NCBI GenBank assembly: GCA_015956445.1 | Contig: WIUZ02000005.1 | Coordinates: 1-64,000, forward strand | DNA from: Thelephora terrestris | Taxonomy: Eukaryota > Basidiomycota > Agaricomycetes > Thelephorales > Thelephoraceae | DNA length: 64,000 nucleotides | Reading direction: 5' to 3' | Shown here: positions 55,771-64,000 of the stretch, piece by piece | How the letters are laid out: each line of letters opens with the position of its first letter | How positions within the stretch are numbered: the stretch's first letter is position 1 | Notes under the pieces: model-generated | What the model saw: only the letters and a program-made list of their open reading frames with translations | Database searches by the model: none | Told to the model about the DNA's origin: nothing | Translations under genes and position numbers: made by a program

Positions 55771-56611
55771 CAGTTCGAGTGCTCGTGAAAATAAGTGGAA
55801 GGCTGAAACTTACCCTGAGCCCTACGAGTGCTGCCGGTGCTTGCAGGAATCCTCGACACTGATGAACTCCGTGTGGATCCCTCTGCCCATCTCTGGAACA
55901 CGACCGATGATCTGTTGGTGTTCGTGGGGAGGGAGGGAGAGGTGTAACGGCGCCCGCGGTTAGGGCGCAGTATCCGTCAGCAGCGTCATCCCGTTGGCCG
56001 CGACGGTTCATGTTTAGGTTTGCTGGCGACCCTCCACCAGTCCGCTTCCGATTGCCATATTCCACAAAAACACTGATTTTCAAGGTGTACAGACTTTTCC
56101 GATTACGGCGGGGGTCCTCGCGTATTCATCCCAGGACTACCTCCTCAGTCCCTCATCCACCGGCCTCACGTAGATCATGTGGTCTCAGGAGTAACACCGG
56201 TGCATCGTCCCATACCCTTGCACAACCCGCGGTTCCACCGCGAGTCACTACCGACACCCTCCACAATCATCTACTTAGTCACGTTTGCGCCCTGATCGTG
56301 AGATCGTGAATGTGCCTAGTTACGCGTAGGTGTTTCTACTACCATCTCATCTTAGCCTCAATTTAACTGCCTTCGGACAGTTGCGTTTGAGTGCTTCGTG
56401 TGGACGACGGTAACTAGTACGTTTAGCAACGACCACTGTGTACCCCAGGCTGAGGGATTTGTAGTGGCATTCCCAACATTCACAACGCGATGGCCAAGCC
56501 CCCCGATGGCCAATCCCCCAACGAAACGGACCAAACCGACAACCGAATACCTCAAAGAGTCCGGCGACCCGAACAAAAGTCGACCGATCGCTCTAGATCA
56601 ACAAGAAGACA
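55771..56611. other. No confident gene
   Basis: A plus-strand open frame at 56010-56309 has no recognised motif; WD40 remnants may extend here but are not readable. Confidence 0.3.
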
Positions 56612-56614
56612 ATG

Positions 56615-57024
56615 ACAGCTGGTTGCATTTCGATAGACCTATTTCCACAAATTTAGGCCCCAAATTTTTGTTTATGTTTTGATGTTACTGGGGCCCGGCA
56701 CCCCGGCATCGTGGCACCGGCCAGTTTGCACATCGGTCCGCAGCGGGTCGTAAATTAATCTACTCCACTCGATTTTCGGTCCTTGGGGTGGTCAGCAACT
56801 AGTGGTCAATGCCAGGCAAGTGCTGGAACTTCCTTGGGACGGATACGAAACCGGGAGCGAGTGATGATGCCATGAGGCCTGAGCTAACATCGTGTGATTG
56901 GCCCGGCATCGCGCGTCTACCCCCGGCATCTGCCAGGATGCCGAGCACCAATACCATCAAAACATAAATAAGAATTTTGGGCCTAAATTTGTGGAAATAG
57001 GCCTATCGAAACGCAACCAGCTGT
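56615..57024. mobile_element. 410-bp MITE with about 70-bp terminal inverted repeats, possible ATG target duplication
   Basis: Left end ACAGCTGGTTGCATTTCGAT and right end (reverse complement) ACAGCTGGTTGCGTTTCGAT continue as near-identical inverted copies through CCTATTTCCACAAATTTAGG and TTTATGTTTTGATG. ATG precedes (56612-56614) and follows (57025-57027). The interior has no coding capacity. The 3-bp duplication might again suggest CMC-like transposition, but the ends do not start CACT, so the superfamily is open. Confidence 0.7.
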
Positions 57025-57429
57025 ATGTATCGATCACACCCAACTCCCATCTTCTTGCGTCCGCCCAGAAAAGTAAGAACGTCCGATCAGTGAAACGGAA
57101 ATATTCTGACAAGGCAAGCTTCGCATACAGAAGTCGATCCAGCGGAACAACCTGCTCTGCGACGCGTGCCAGCCATCACTGCCGAAGTCACAAGGTGAAG
57201 CTCCTTCCACTCTAGTCTCCTGCATTCTCGCGCCATTTCCCGATTCGCTCACCGACAGAGCAGCCTTCGCAGATGCTTTCCCGCACTTCGACAGCAAGCT
57301 ATTGTCACACTCCAGGACTACCTGATGTCTTGGAAGCGTTCGTCTCTTACATCGCTTCCGTTCCCGCATCAAACCAACCCCTTGATAGACGCTGCGGACT
57401 CTGGGCGGCCTCACTTCAATGGATTCGTG
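57025..57429. other. No gene seen
   Basis: Short open frames only, between the MITE and the inverted R3 copy. Confidence 0.3.
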
Positions 57430-57730
57430 GAAACCTGCGTCCAGAACCCGGCCAATTTGGGGACTTAACCGGCAGTCGGTGCTGATCGTGGCCTGTATGC
57501 CAAGCGCCGAACTCTTTCGCCTCAACGCAATCATCAACCGCAAACCTGTCGCCTCCTAGGGATCGCGCACAACCGAACCCCGGCCACAAGAGCCAACGGT
57601 CGTCCAGATCGATCCGAAACGGTATGTCTGATCCTGAGTCCGCCCGACTGCAGTGGTAACCGCGCCGTTGCTAACATGGGCATCCCACCCAGCCTCCGTT
57701 CCGCCCCTAGAGGATCATTTGATCCGCTCA
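57430..57730 (-). repeat. Dispersed repeat R3, copy 3 (inverted)
   Basis: Reverse complement of about 42230-42540: AATTTGGGGACTTAACCGGC, GCATACAGGCC-equivalent, CGATCGCGCACAACC and TCCTGAGTCCG all have inverted partners there. Confidence 0.6.
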
Positions 57731-57805
57731 GGACCGAAAACTCGCGGACTGACTTCTTTGCTATCTAACAGAGCGAATTTAAGGAGTTTGACGGAGATTG
57801 CACGC

Positions 57806-57818
57806 GGGGGGGGGGGGG
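57806..57818 (+). repeat. 13-base G run
   Basis: Uninterrupted G homopolymer following CACGC. Length is prone to sequencing error. Confidence 0.8.
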
Positions 57819-58421
57819 TACGACAAGGACTTCAACGCGTCCCTCAGCTTCGTAGGTCGCCGGTTTCCGTTCCCGCGATGGACGCTGAACCTATTAGAGC
57901 AGCCAGGCCAGTCTGTTATTTGCAATCAGCCAGGTATCTGTCGTCGATGTCGATCGAAACTCCAATCCGATCTGAACGAGGTGATCGCCGCCTACATACG
58001 GATCGTTTGCGGCCGAATTTGTTCGAGGTCAGGTTCCGGTCCTAGAAGTTTTTGGGGGTCCCAGAAAGGGTCGAGGATACTGGCGAAGAGGCTCGAAGCG
58101 GCGTCGCGGTGGATTGCGCCTTGCGAGGTGGAATTTCCCTGGTCGAGGTACTCTGCCTGAAAGTGATGGGAATTTGTCTGGAAGCATATCAACCGCATTT
58201 TCTCACTAGTAAATGAGAACGTCACGTACACAAGAGCGAGTCGTTGAAGACGACGGGGGTAACGATTGTCACCGTAGAACTCAAGATTGGCGAGCTGTTT
58301 GACTACTCGCCAACGCTGGTCTGCAACGTTGATGCGTTGGCACCCATCAACACGCTCCCCGCACACGCCCTCGCCGAACACACGTGGCTGCGCTCAAAAA
58401 CCTTTCCTCCAGACCTCCACG
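57819..58421. other. No confident gene; upstream region of the WD40 gene
   Basis: Open frames on both strands (57992-58381 minus; 58244 plus) without motifs. Confidence 0.3.
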
Positions 58422-59992
58422 ATGATCTTATCCTACGACTTAGAAACGTCTCTGTTGGGACACATCGATTCAATCAACGCTCTTCAATTCTCGTCCAGCG
58501 GCAGGTACCTTGCCACCGGTGGTCAAGATGGCCAACTGCTCATCTTTTCCACCAAAACTTGGAAAATGGTCAAGAAGTTTGTGGACTCGTCCCCGCTAAA
58601 CTCCCTTGTCTGGCACCCCACCTTTCCAAAGACGGTGATTTGCGGTTTTGCGAACGGGGATCTCATCACGATCTGCTTTGACAGCAGCCAAGTAAATGCC
58701 CCCATCCTTCATCTCCCCGGTCTCACATTTCTTAGGACTCGAGCGACGAAAAAACGTGGATCGACAACATGTCGGATCCCATCGAGTGCGTTGCCCTTGA
58801 CCCTCTGGGTACCACAATTGCGATTGGACATGGGGAAAAAGTGTCAGTCATAGAGCAGACGACGATATGTGCGTACGTTCTCAAACTGTGCTGAATATGC
58901 TTACAACGTCATTGCAGCTGTGTGGAGGAACATCAGAGTTCTCCCAGATCCGCCTTCCTTCGATAATCTCAAGGAAAAGCTTGCCGCGCCCACCGCCCGT
59001 TCTTTGCACTTTCTGCAAGAGAAGGACTCGCTGCTGGTCGCATACTTCGAGCACGGCATCGTGTAAGCCGCTTGTTCCTAAGCCGTCGAACTCTAACGGA
59101 GATTTCCGCAGCTGCTGGGATATCCGATCCATGATGATCAAGTGGAAAATTGTTCCACGCACAAGATACGTGTGAGTTTCGTCAGCCGCCCTATGTAGCG
59201 ACTTTCCGCTGAACGCTCGAGTAGCGGTCGGTCCTCGGTGTCTCCTGATGAGCAATTCGTAGTTGTATCAAACCTCTTCGACGGGTTCGATTGGTACTCG
59301 CTCTCGGACAGAACAATTCGACACACCGTCCCAATCCACATCAATCCACAAATGAACCTACCGGTCCCTGTGACCTTCGCAAAGGACGGTGATGCACTTG
59401 TGGTGGGCGGCACAAGTAGAGGCGCACGCGTGCTGGATTCCCGGACATCGGAGACAACCCAGTTGCTCCCTCACGACGGTGGGTTTGGTCGCATTCCTGC
59501 GCAGCTTGACAATCTCAAGCACTTGTACATATAGGTGATATTGTCCAGGCCGTTGTTGGTATCTTCCTACGATTTTGCATCATCTCTCTTGACGACCGTC
59601 CTGTGCTAGGGAGTTTTTGACTACAAGGATGGAAGTAGAACCATCGTAACTGGCGTGTCTGAAATCGGACAGAAAACCACCATCAAGGTGTGGCGGGGTC
59701 GTGCTGTGGGGGTCCAAGACGAAAGCGGTGATGATGAAGTCGATGTTTCAAAGGTGTGTGCAATAGCATTGGTTGATCACCCTCCTGACGCTGGATGCAG
59801 GTCACGAGCGTACGTCAGGTACCTTGGAAACAGCACCTTTTAGGCGCTTTATCTCTCGCCTATCTCCTGGCATCGGTGTACCTGCTATCTCACATAGGCA
59901 ACCCAGTCCAGTCCATAAACTCAGCCGTCGATCGTTTCCTAGGCCATTTACTTGGGACTGATGGCAACCTCGCCCCCCAGGAGGTAAAGTGA
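58422..59992 (+). CDS. WD40-repeat protein with C-terminal membrane anchor
   Basis: Exons 58422-58691, 58736-58868, 58918-59062, 59112-59171, 59225-59478, 59535-59554, 59610-59753 and 59801-59992 join in one frame to 405 residues. The start MILSYDLETSLLGHIDSINA continues LQFSSSGRYLATGGQDGQLL; later blades show PIECVALDPLGTTIAIGHGE, VSPDEQFVVVSNLFDGFDWY, TFAKDGDALVVGGTSRGARV and KDGSRTIVTGVSEIGQKTTI then KVW. This matches a WD40 family expanded in Agaricomycetes. The last exon adds a membrane helix, LLGALSLAYLLASVYLL (about 354-374), and a short tail. It would place the propeller on the cytosolic face of a membrane. Partner unknown. The 59172-59224 intron choice avoids a frameshift; the 20-nt exon is the weakest call. 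Confidence 0.75.
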
Positions 59993-60183
59993 CGCTCTGG
60001 CGCGTAGCTTACTGCCCCGATACGTTGTTTGGTCAATCTTGTTGTAATCACGTTGTAATTGTGTTGAAATCACGATAAACGTGAGAAATTGCCCTTTATG
60101 TTCGTCGACATCGCCGTGTGCCTCAAGCGTGTACCGAGCGGCGACTTACTTTCCTGGTCTCTCTTTCTCCTTACATTAACACG

Positions 60184-61436
60184 ATGCCTAAGGATAAAGA
60201 CTCTGGAGGAAGCCTATCGCAACGGTTTCATGAAATAATGCTGGCGACGACTGCCAGTGCTTCACCTCATCCCCCTTCTACCCCGCAAGGCACATCTTCG
60301 CCATACTACGCTCCCTCCATCTCACAACGCACATATTCCCCACGAGAATCCCCACTCAAAGCCAATACTAAAGCCAATAGTCAAGCAGCGGCAAGGCCTT
60401 TCCGATCTACTGCCGGATCCTCCGAGGAAGGCGCTTATACTGAACTCCAAGAGGTTTGATCCTACTTTTGCTCCGCATCTCCTGAATAACACCCTGGAAG
60501 AAATACAAATTACTCCAGCGTGGGTTCCTAACCCTTGAGCTCAAGTATAATCGCCGCAAAGAAGAGCTCACGCAGCTTCGGAAAGAGTTGCAAGTTCAAG
60601 CTGAAGGTCACACCCTGCGCACCAACGAGCTGACAGGAGAGATTGGAGCCAAGGAAGGGAAGCTAGAGGAACTCCGTAGCGAGTTTAAAAACGTTGCCCA
60701 CGCTACACGCGCTGTAAAGGGCATCGTAGGTCAGGTGCGGGGCACAGGATTATCTGACTTCCATACGTTCTAACATCGCCCATCCCTCCCGGTCAGGTTG
60801 TTAGCGAACTGGCGATTCAACTCAAGTGCCCCGTCTGTTTAGGACTATTGCAAGTGCCACACAGGTGAGGCTCGTCTCTATCCATTGCTATAGTGATTCT
60901 CACCGTGGTTATTAAGCCTAAGTTGTTTTCATGTTGCGTGCTGCGCCTGTGTCATCGACACCTTCCAACGCATTGGGGCGAAGTGCTCGATTTGTTGGCA
61001 ATCTTGCACACAACTCCCGAGACAGGATGCTGTGATCGCTGGTATCTTATCAGTCGTGTACAAGCTCCAGGATGTGGAAGAACCTACGCTCGCCTCATTA
61101 GGACTCGATCCAGGTGTTTTCACGAAGTTCTTCCAAACAAGCGCCGAGCAACTGCCAGACAACCTGCAAGTAAAAATCCAACATCAACCCGAGACGGTGC
61201 AAGAAGTTGCCCCAGCTCAGCAGCAGGGCCATTTCGACCTGGATGATGGCGGCGGAGCTGCCCCAGGTCATGTTCATCAACATGCCCACCATGGTGAGGG
61301 CGCTGTCGGGGGAGCAGCGGAGGCGCTGGTGACTGCGAGCGATGTAGGGACTAGTGGGCCATCTCAAGTAGTTGGGTTCCTTGGCTTCTCCTTTGATACT
61401 CAGGACGTGGCCATGGGAGAGGAAACCGGTAACTGA
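60184..61436 (+). CDS. Coiled-coil RING-finger protein (probable E3 ubiquitin ligase)
   Basis: Exons 60184-60453, 60501-60734, 60797-60864 and 60923-61436 give 361 residues. Residues 1-90 are Ser/Pro-rich; 91-165 form a coiled coil (RRKEELTQLRKELQVQAEG, EGKLEELRSEFKNV). A complete C3HC4 RING follows: C179-x2-C182, C192-x-H194, C197-x2-C200, C212-x2-C215 (CPVCLGLLQVPHSCFHVACC, CVIDTF, CSIC). The intron at 60865 splits the RING between C182 and C192, and correct splicing is what completes it. The C-terminal part is Gln/Gly/Ala-rich. RING-HC proteins usually bind E2 enzymes. Target unknown. Phe replaces the usual Gly between C192 and H194. Confidence 0.8.
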
Positions 61437-62466
61437 CAACGATGATGCTTCATGTGACTTATTACGACAATACCAACGAGATACCGTGCAAGTTGCTCCC
61501 GGGGCAGTGTGCCCTGGTTCTTGAAGGTGGTACCCAGACTTCTGACGCGGAAGTGGCAGTTATACCTCCGAAAAATCGCGCAAAAGGCCGCACTGGGCCA
61601 ATCAACTATGCTCAAAGAAAACACGGCGGGGTGCTACTACCTACGACTTTCCCGGCGGCGGTAGTTCCGAACGTATAGATTAGCCATTCCATGTACACAA
61701 TGCACCGCATCTCCCACCATCATTAGCCGAGTTTGTGGGGCTCTAGGTTGCTGAGGGGTCAAAAAAGCCTGCTTAAGCCAAGCCAACTGGCGAACCGTCT
61801 GTTTCTGACGAACCCGGACGATGACCTACGACAATGTGCCAAGCTCGGGTCGTGACTAGACCTGTCGACACGGGGCGACGCCATCTTCATAATATTTCAT
61901 GTGAATTAGGCCGTATTTGAGTAATTTCTGTACGGAAATAGAACTACGCGTTTTTTCGAAGCCCCTCACTCTGTCCAGATGCATGCACACTGGGTGACTG
62001 ACTATCCACACGACTCTACATGGTTCTAGACATATTTTTCGAGCCTTTTAAGGGAGATGATGGGACCCCGACCGCTCGGTAGGGTCAGGAACCCCGCGAA
62101 ACTCTGCAACTGGCACCCTGCTACGACGGATATAATTATGTCCAGAATTGTGGATAGTCACCCACTCTTGATTTTGTAATGCGACAACTCGATGTCCGTG
62201 CTGTATGTTCCTAACACATGACAAGCACGACATATGTCAGGTTCTCGTAAGTTGCAACAAATATTTAGCAAAACAAAATTCTAGAGTACACGCTTGGTAT
62301 GACGTTGGACTCTTGGAGAAATTTTCGGAATAAGCGAGTTTGGCCTGCCGTGAGGGCTACCCTCGTAGATAACATTTTACGCTGGTCGCACGAAGCCATC
62401 GAACTCAACGCTCAACGTTGCCCCAGACTCCGCCGCTTGTCAACCCTAGGCCTTGCGTAATACGCA
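61437..62466. other. Intergenic with repeat R5 copy 2
   Basis: Positions 62049-62165 match 31951-32060 (same orientation). No gene recognised in the rest. Confidence 0.4.
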
Positions 62467-63319
62467 TCATTTCCTAAACCTCCGTCCATGACTGTGGGCA
62501 GCTGGCGTAGAAATTACCCAGCTTGGAGTTCCATCGGAGCGGACGGTGAGGATCCTGTCACGACAAGAGGGGTGGGATGTGTGAGTTATGTCGTTAACAA
62601 CTTTCCAACCAGCATCCGCTTCGAATAGCCAAATCTGGCGGAACTTCTTTGAGGTGTTGAAATGAATATACAGTGTACCGGCGACGACTTGAAGGCCAGA
62701 TGGAGGAATGAGCAAGTCATGCGACGACTCGGTCGTATACCATATCGTCGCTCCACGAGCACCAGTTGGGAAGGGACGTTCGTGTTTGAATGGCACGGGG
62801 GAGGAAGAAGGCGGGAACGGTGGGGTGAGAACTGTGAGCGAGGTGACGGGAGGCTGGTCGGGAGCTTGAGGGCTGAAACAACACAAAGAGTCAGCTGCAC
62901 GTCATGAGATTACAATCAAAGACTCACATATCTGTATCCTTGGGAGGGTTGCCCACTAGTTGCGCAGACTCCAGATTCTGCACGAGGGATTCCAAGATTG
63001 TTGGATTGATGTTGTGCTCGGCACAAATGGTAGGGATAGACTCCCGAAAAGCCTCCGGATTTTGCACAATCGCTGGGATTATACTATTCAGCGTCCGCGC
63101 AGCAGCAGCAGACTCGGAAGGGTGTGCGTGGGATTGGCTGGGGACGGGTGTTCGAGAGCGGGGTGGCAGGTCACGGGTGGGAACGACACCGGCACCGTAC
63201 GGTCGTGAACGTCTGTTCGAACAGGGTACGACGTCAAACGTCTGAGCCGGAGTAGGATGAAAAAGAGCGGACGCACGCTTCTCTGCTGACGTTCCGAGAT
63301 CTACAGACAAGGCCTCCAT
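62467..63319 (-). CDS. Conserved hypothetical protein, paralogue 2
   Basis: Exons 62928-63319 and 62467-62872 give 265 residues. Exon 1, intron and the first part of exon 2 are identical to the 49967 gene. After PDQPPVTSL the protein is a diverged version: GATIWYTTESSHDLLIPPSG, VAGTLYIHFNTSKKFRQIWL, DAGWKVVNDI, SCRDRILTVRSDGTPSWVIS. The aligned positions YxH..., IWLF, HP/HTSHP, DRxLxxRxxGTPSW are kept, so the domain is under constraint in both copies. Transcribed divergently from the partial gene at 63918. Confidence 0.7.
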
Positions 63320-64000
63320 CCTCGTCGATGCTGTATCGGCGGAATGGAAAGCGACGTCGGTCGATAGACTAATAACAAAAAGTTCAGGACGTCGTTGCCT
63401 CTAACGGCAGAAGGACAGGAGACAAACCTCTGGTACAATTCGCGAGGTGGAATATCCACCAGACGACGGCAAGAAGATCGTTCGAGGGGAGGTGTTGTTC
63501 ATGGTGGTAAGGTGAATCGAACCCACCAGCCAACGCCGTTTATAAGTAAATGTTGGGTCGCACATGGTTGGTAAGGAGTCTTTCTTTCTTCCTTTGAGCC
63601 TCTTGTGGAACGGGTCATAGAGGCGGTGATCGTAGGATCGCGCGTTGTTTCGATCCTTTGAGTCCTTACCATCACTATCGTCTTCGTTTCTTTCCTTTCC
63701 TCAGTCTTTACCATCGCTATCATCATCTTTTCTTTTCTTTCCTCATCTCATCTCTGAGCAAGCACGATGCCCAGGCAAGGTAAAAGAGAGGCGAAGAGAG
63801 GCGGGTGATATAAACCAATCACCGCCCGACCTCTAGCCCACCACGCCGTCACCCTCCTCGCTCCTCGTCTCTGCCCGTTTTCTTCTGTTTCTGGTCCTAC
63901 GTTTCTATCGCAGCAAAATGCCCGTTCTTCGAGTTCACCCGACAGGGGAGATTGTGAGCCATTGTATCTACTCAATGAAATGCACCTTGCTGACCGCGCC
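62844..64000. repeat. Inverted duplication, right arm (continues beyond the window)
   Basis: Reverse complement of 49286-50442, apparently without differences. It begins inside exon 2 of the 62467 gene and runs through both divergent starts to the window edge. Confidence 0.9.
63918..64000 (+). CDS. Partial second copy of the 48.8-kb hypothetical gene
   Basis: ATG at 63918 begins MPVLRVHPTGEIVSHCIYSM, identical to the gene at 48791-49368, and is cut by the window end after 27 codons. Whether its 3' part is identical or diverged cannot be seen here. Confidence 0.7.
   Translation, partial: MPVLRVHPTGEIVSHCIYSMKCTLLTA

Noticed and set aside
59172-59198. A 27-nt intron in the WD40 gene
   Set aside because: It would cause a frameshift 40 nt later; a 53-nt intron ending at 59224 keeps the frame and has a normal size.
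1-64000. CRISPR arrays, bacterial operons, rRNA genes
   Set aside because: None seen; spliced genes and family content show a eukaryotic fungus.

Overview
The window looks like nuclear DNA of a filamentous basidiomycete, most likely an Agaricomycete. The basis is many short introns (about 45-65 nt, GT..AG, with CTAA/CTNAC-like branch sites) and gene families I know from Agaricomycetes: a TET/JBP-type dioxygenase with a GRP...SYGGG N-terminal module, a JmjC protein with a trailing Cys-rich region, a Med25 vWA protein, WD40 proteins ending in a membrane anchor, an UPF1-like SF1 helicase, and CACTA-type transposase. I cannot name the species. All gene models were spliced by eye. Those marked as exact keep one open frame across every junction; none has been checked against RNA or a database.

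Layout. 0-1 kb: an Fe-S-type L-serine dehydratase whose N-terminal part is missing; its other end leaves the window. 1.2-2.4 kb: copy 1 of a dispersed repeat (R1). 2.4-6.7 kb, minus strand: a decayed SF1 helicase, then an apparently intact TET/JBP-like 2-oxoglutarate dioxygenase. 6.8-12.4 kb: gene-poor, with repeat and coding remnants. 12.5-15.5 kb: a small membrane-anchored protein with SPTPARDR-like repeats, and an F-box protein. 16.4-27.3 kb: a repeat-rich block with a duplicated proline-rich gene-like unit (one copy split by a 955-bp palindromic transposon), further copies of R1, a second membrane-anchored paralogue and a mosaic junction of three repeat families.

27.6-50.8 kb is the gene-dense part: a membrane/coiled-coil protein, a BRCT protein with Rap1-like features, a MAPKKK N-terminal relic, Med25, a bHLH factor, a JmjC protein, a disordered hypothetical protein and a divergently transcribed pair of unnamed genes. 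Several of these (BRCT, bHLH, Med25, JmjC) point to nuclear and transcriptional roles, but that is shared theme, not evidence of a pathway.

51-62 kb holds a CACTA transposase remnant, a tail-anchored hypothetical protein, two WD40 genes (one partial), a 410-bp MITE and a coiled-coil RING protein. From 62.84 kb to the window end, the 49.3-50.4 kb segment returns in inverted orientation, apparently without differences, and continues out of the window. The two genes reaching into these arms share promoter, exon 1, intron and the start of exon 2, then diverge sharply.

Most notable: the palindromic element with a 3-bp target duplication and an unoccupied homologous site in the same window; the inverted duplication with an abrupt identity boundary; the TET/JBP-like gene; and orphan gene fragments (a MAPKKK piece, a BRCT-gene piece and a single last exon) scattered among repeats. 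I saw no rRNA, convincing tRNA or CRISPR.
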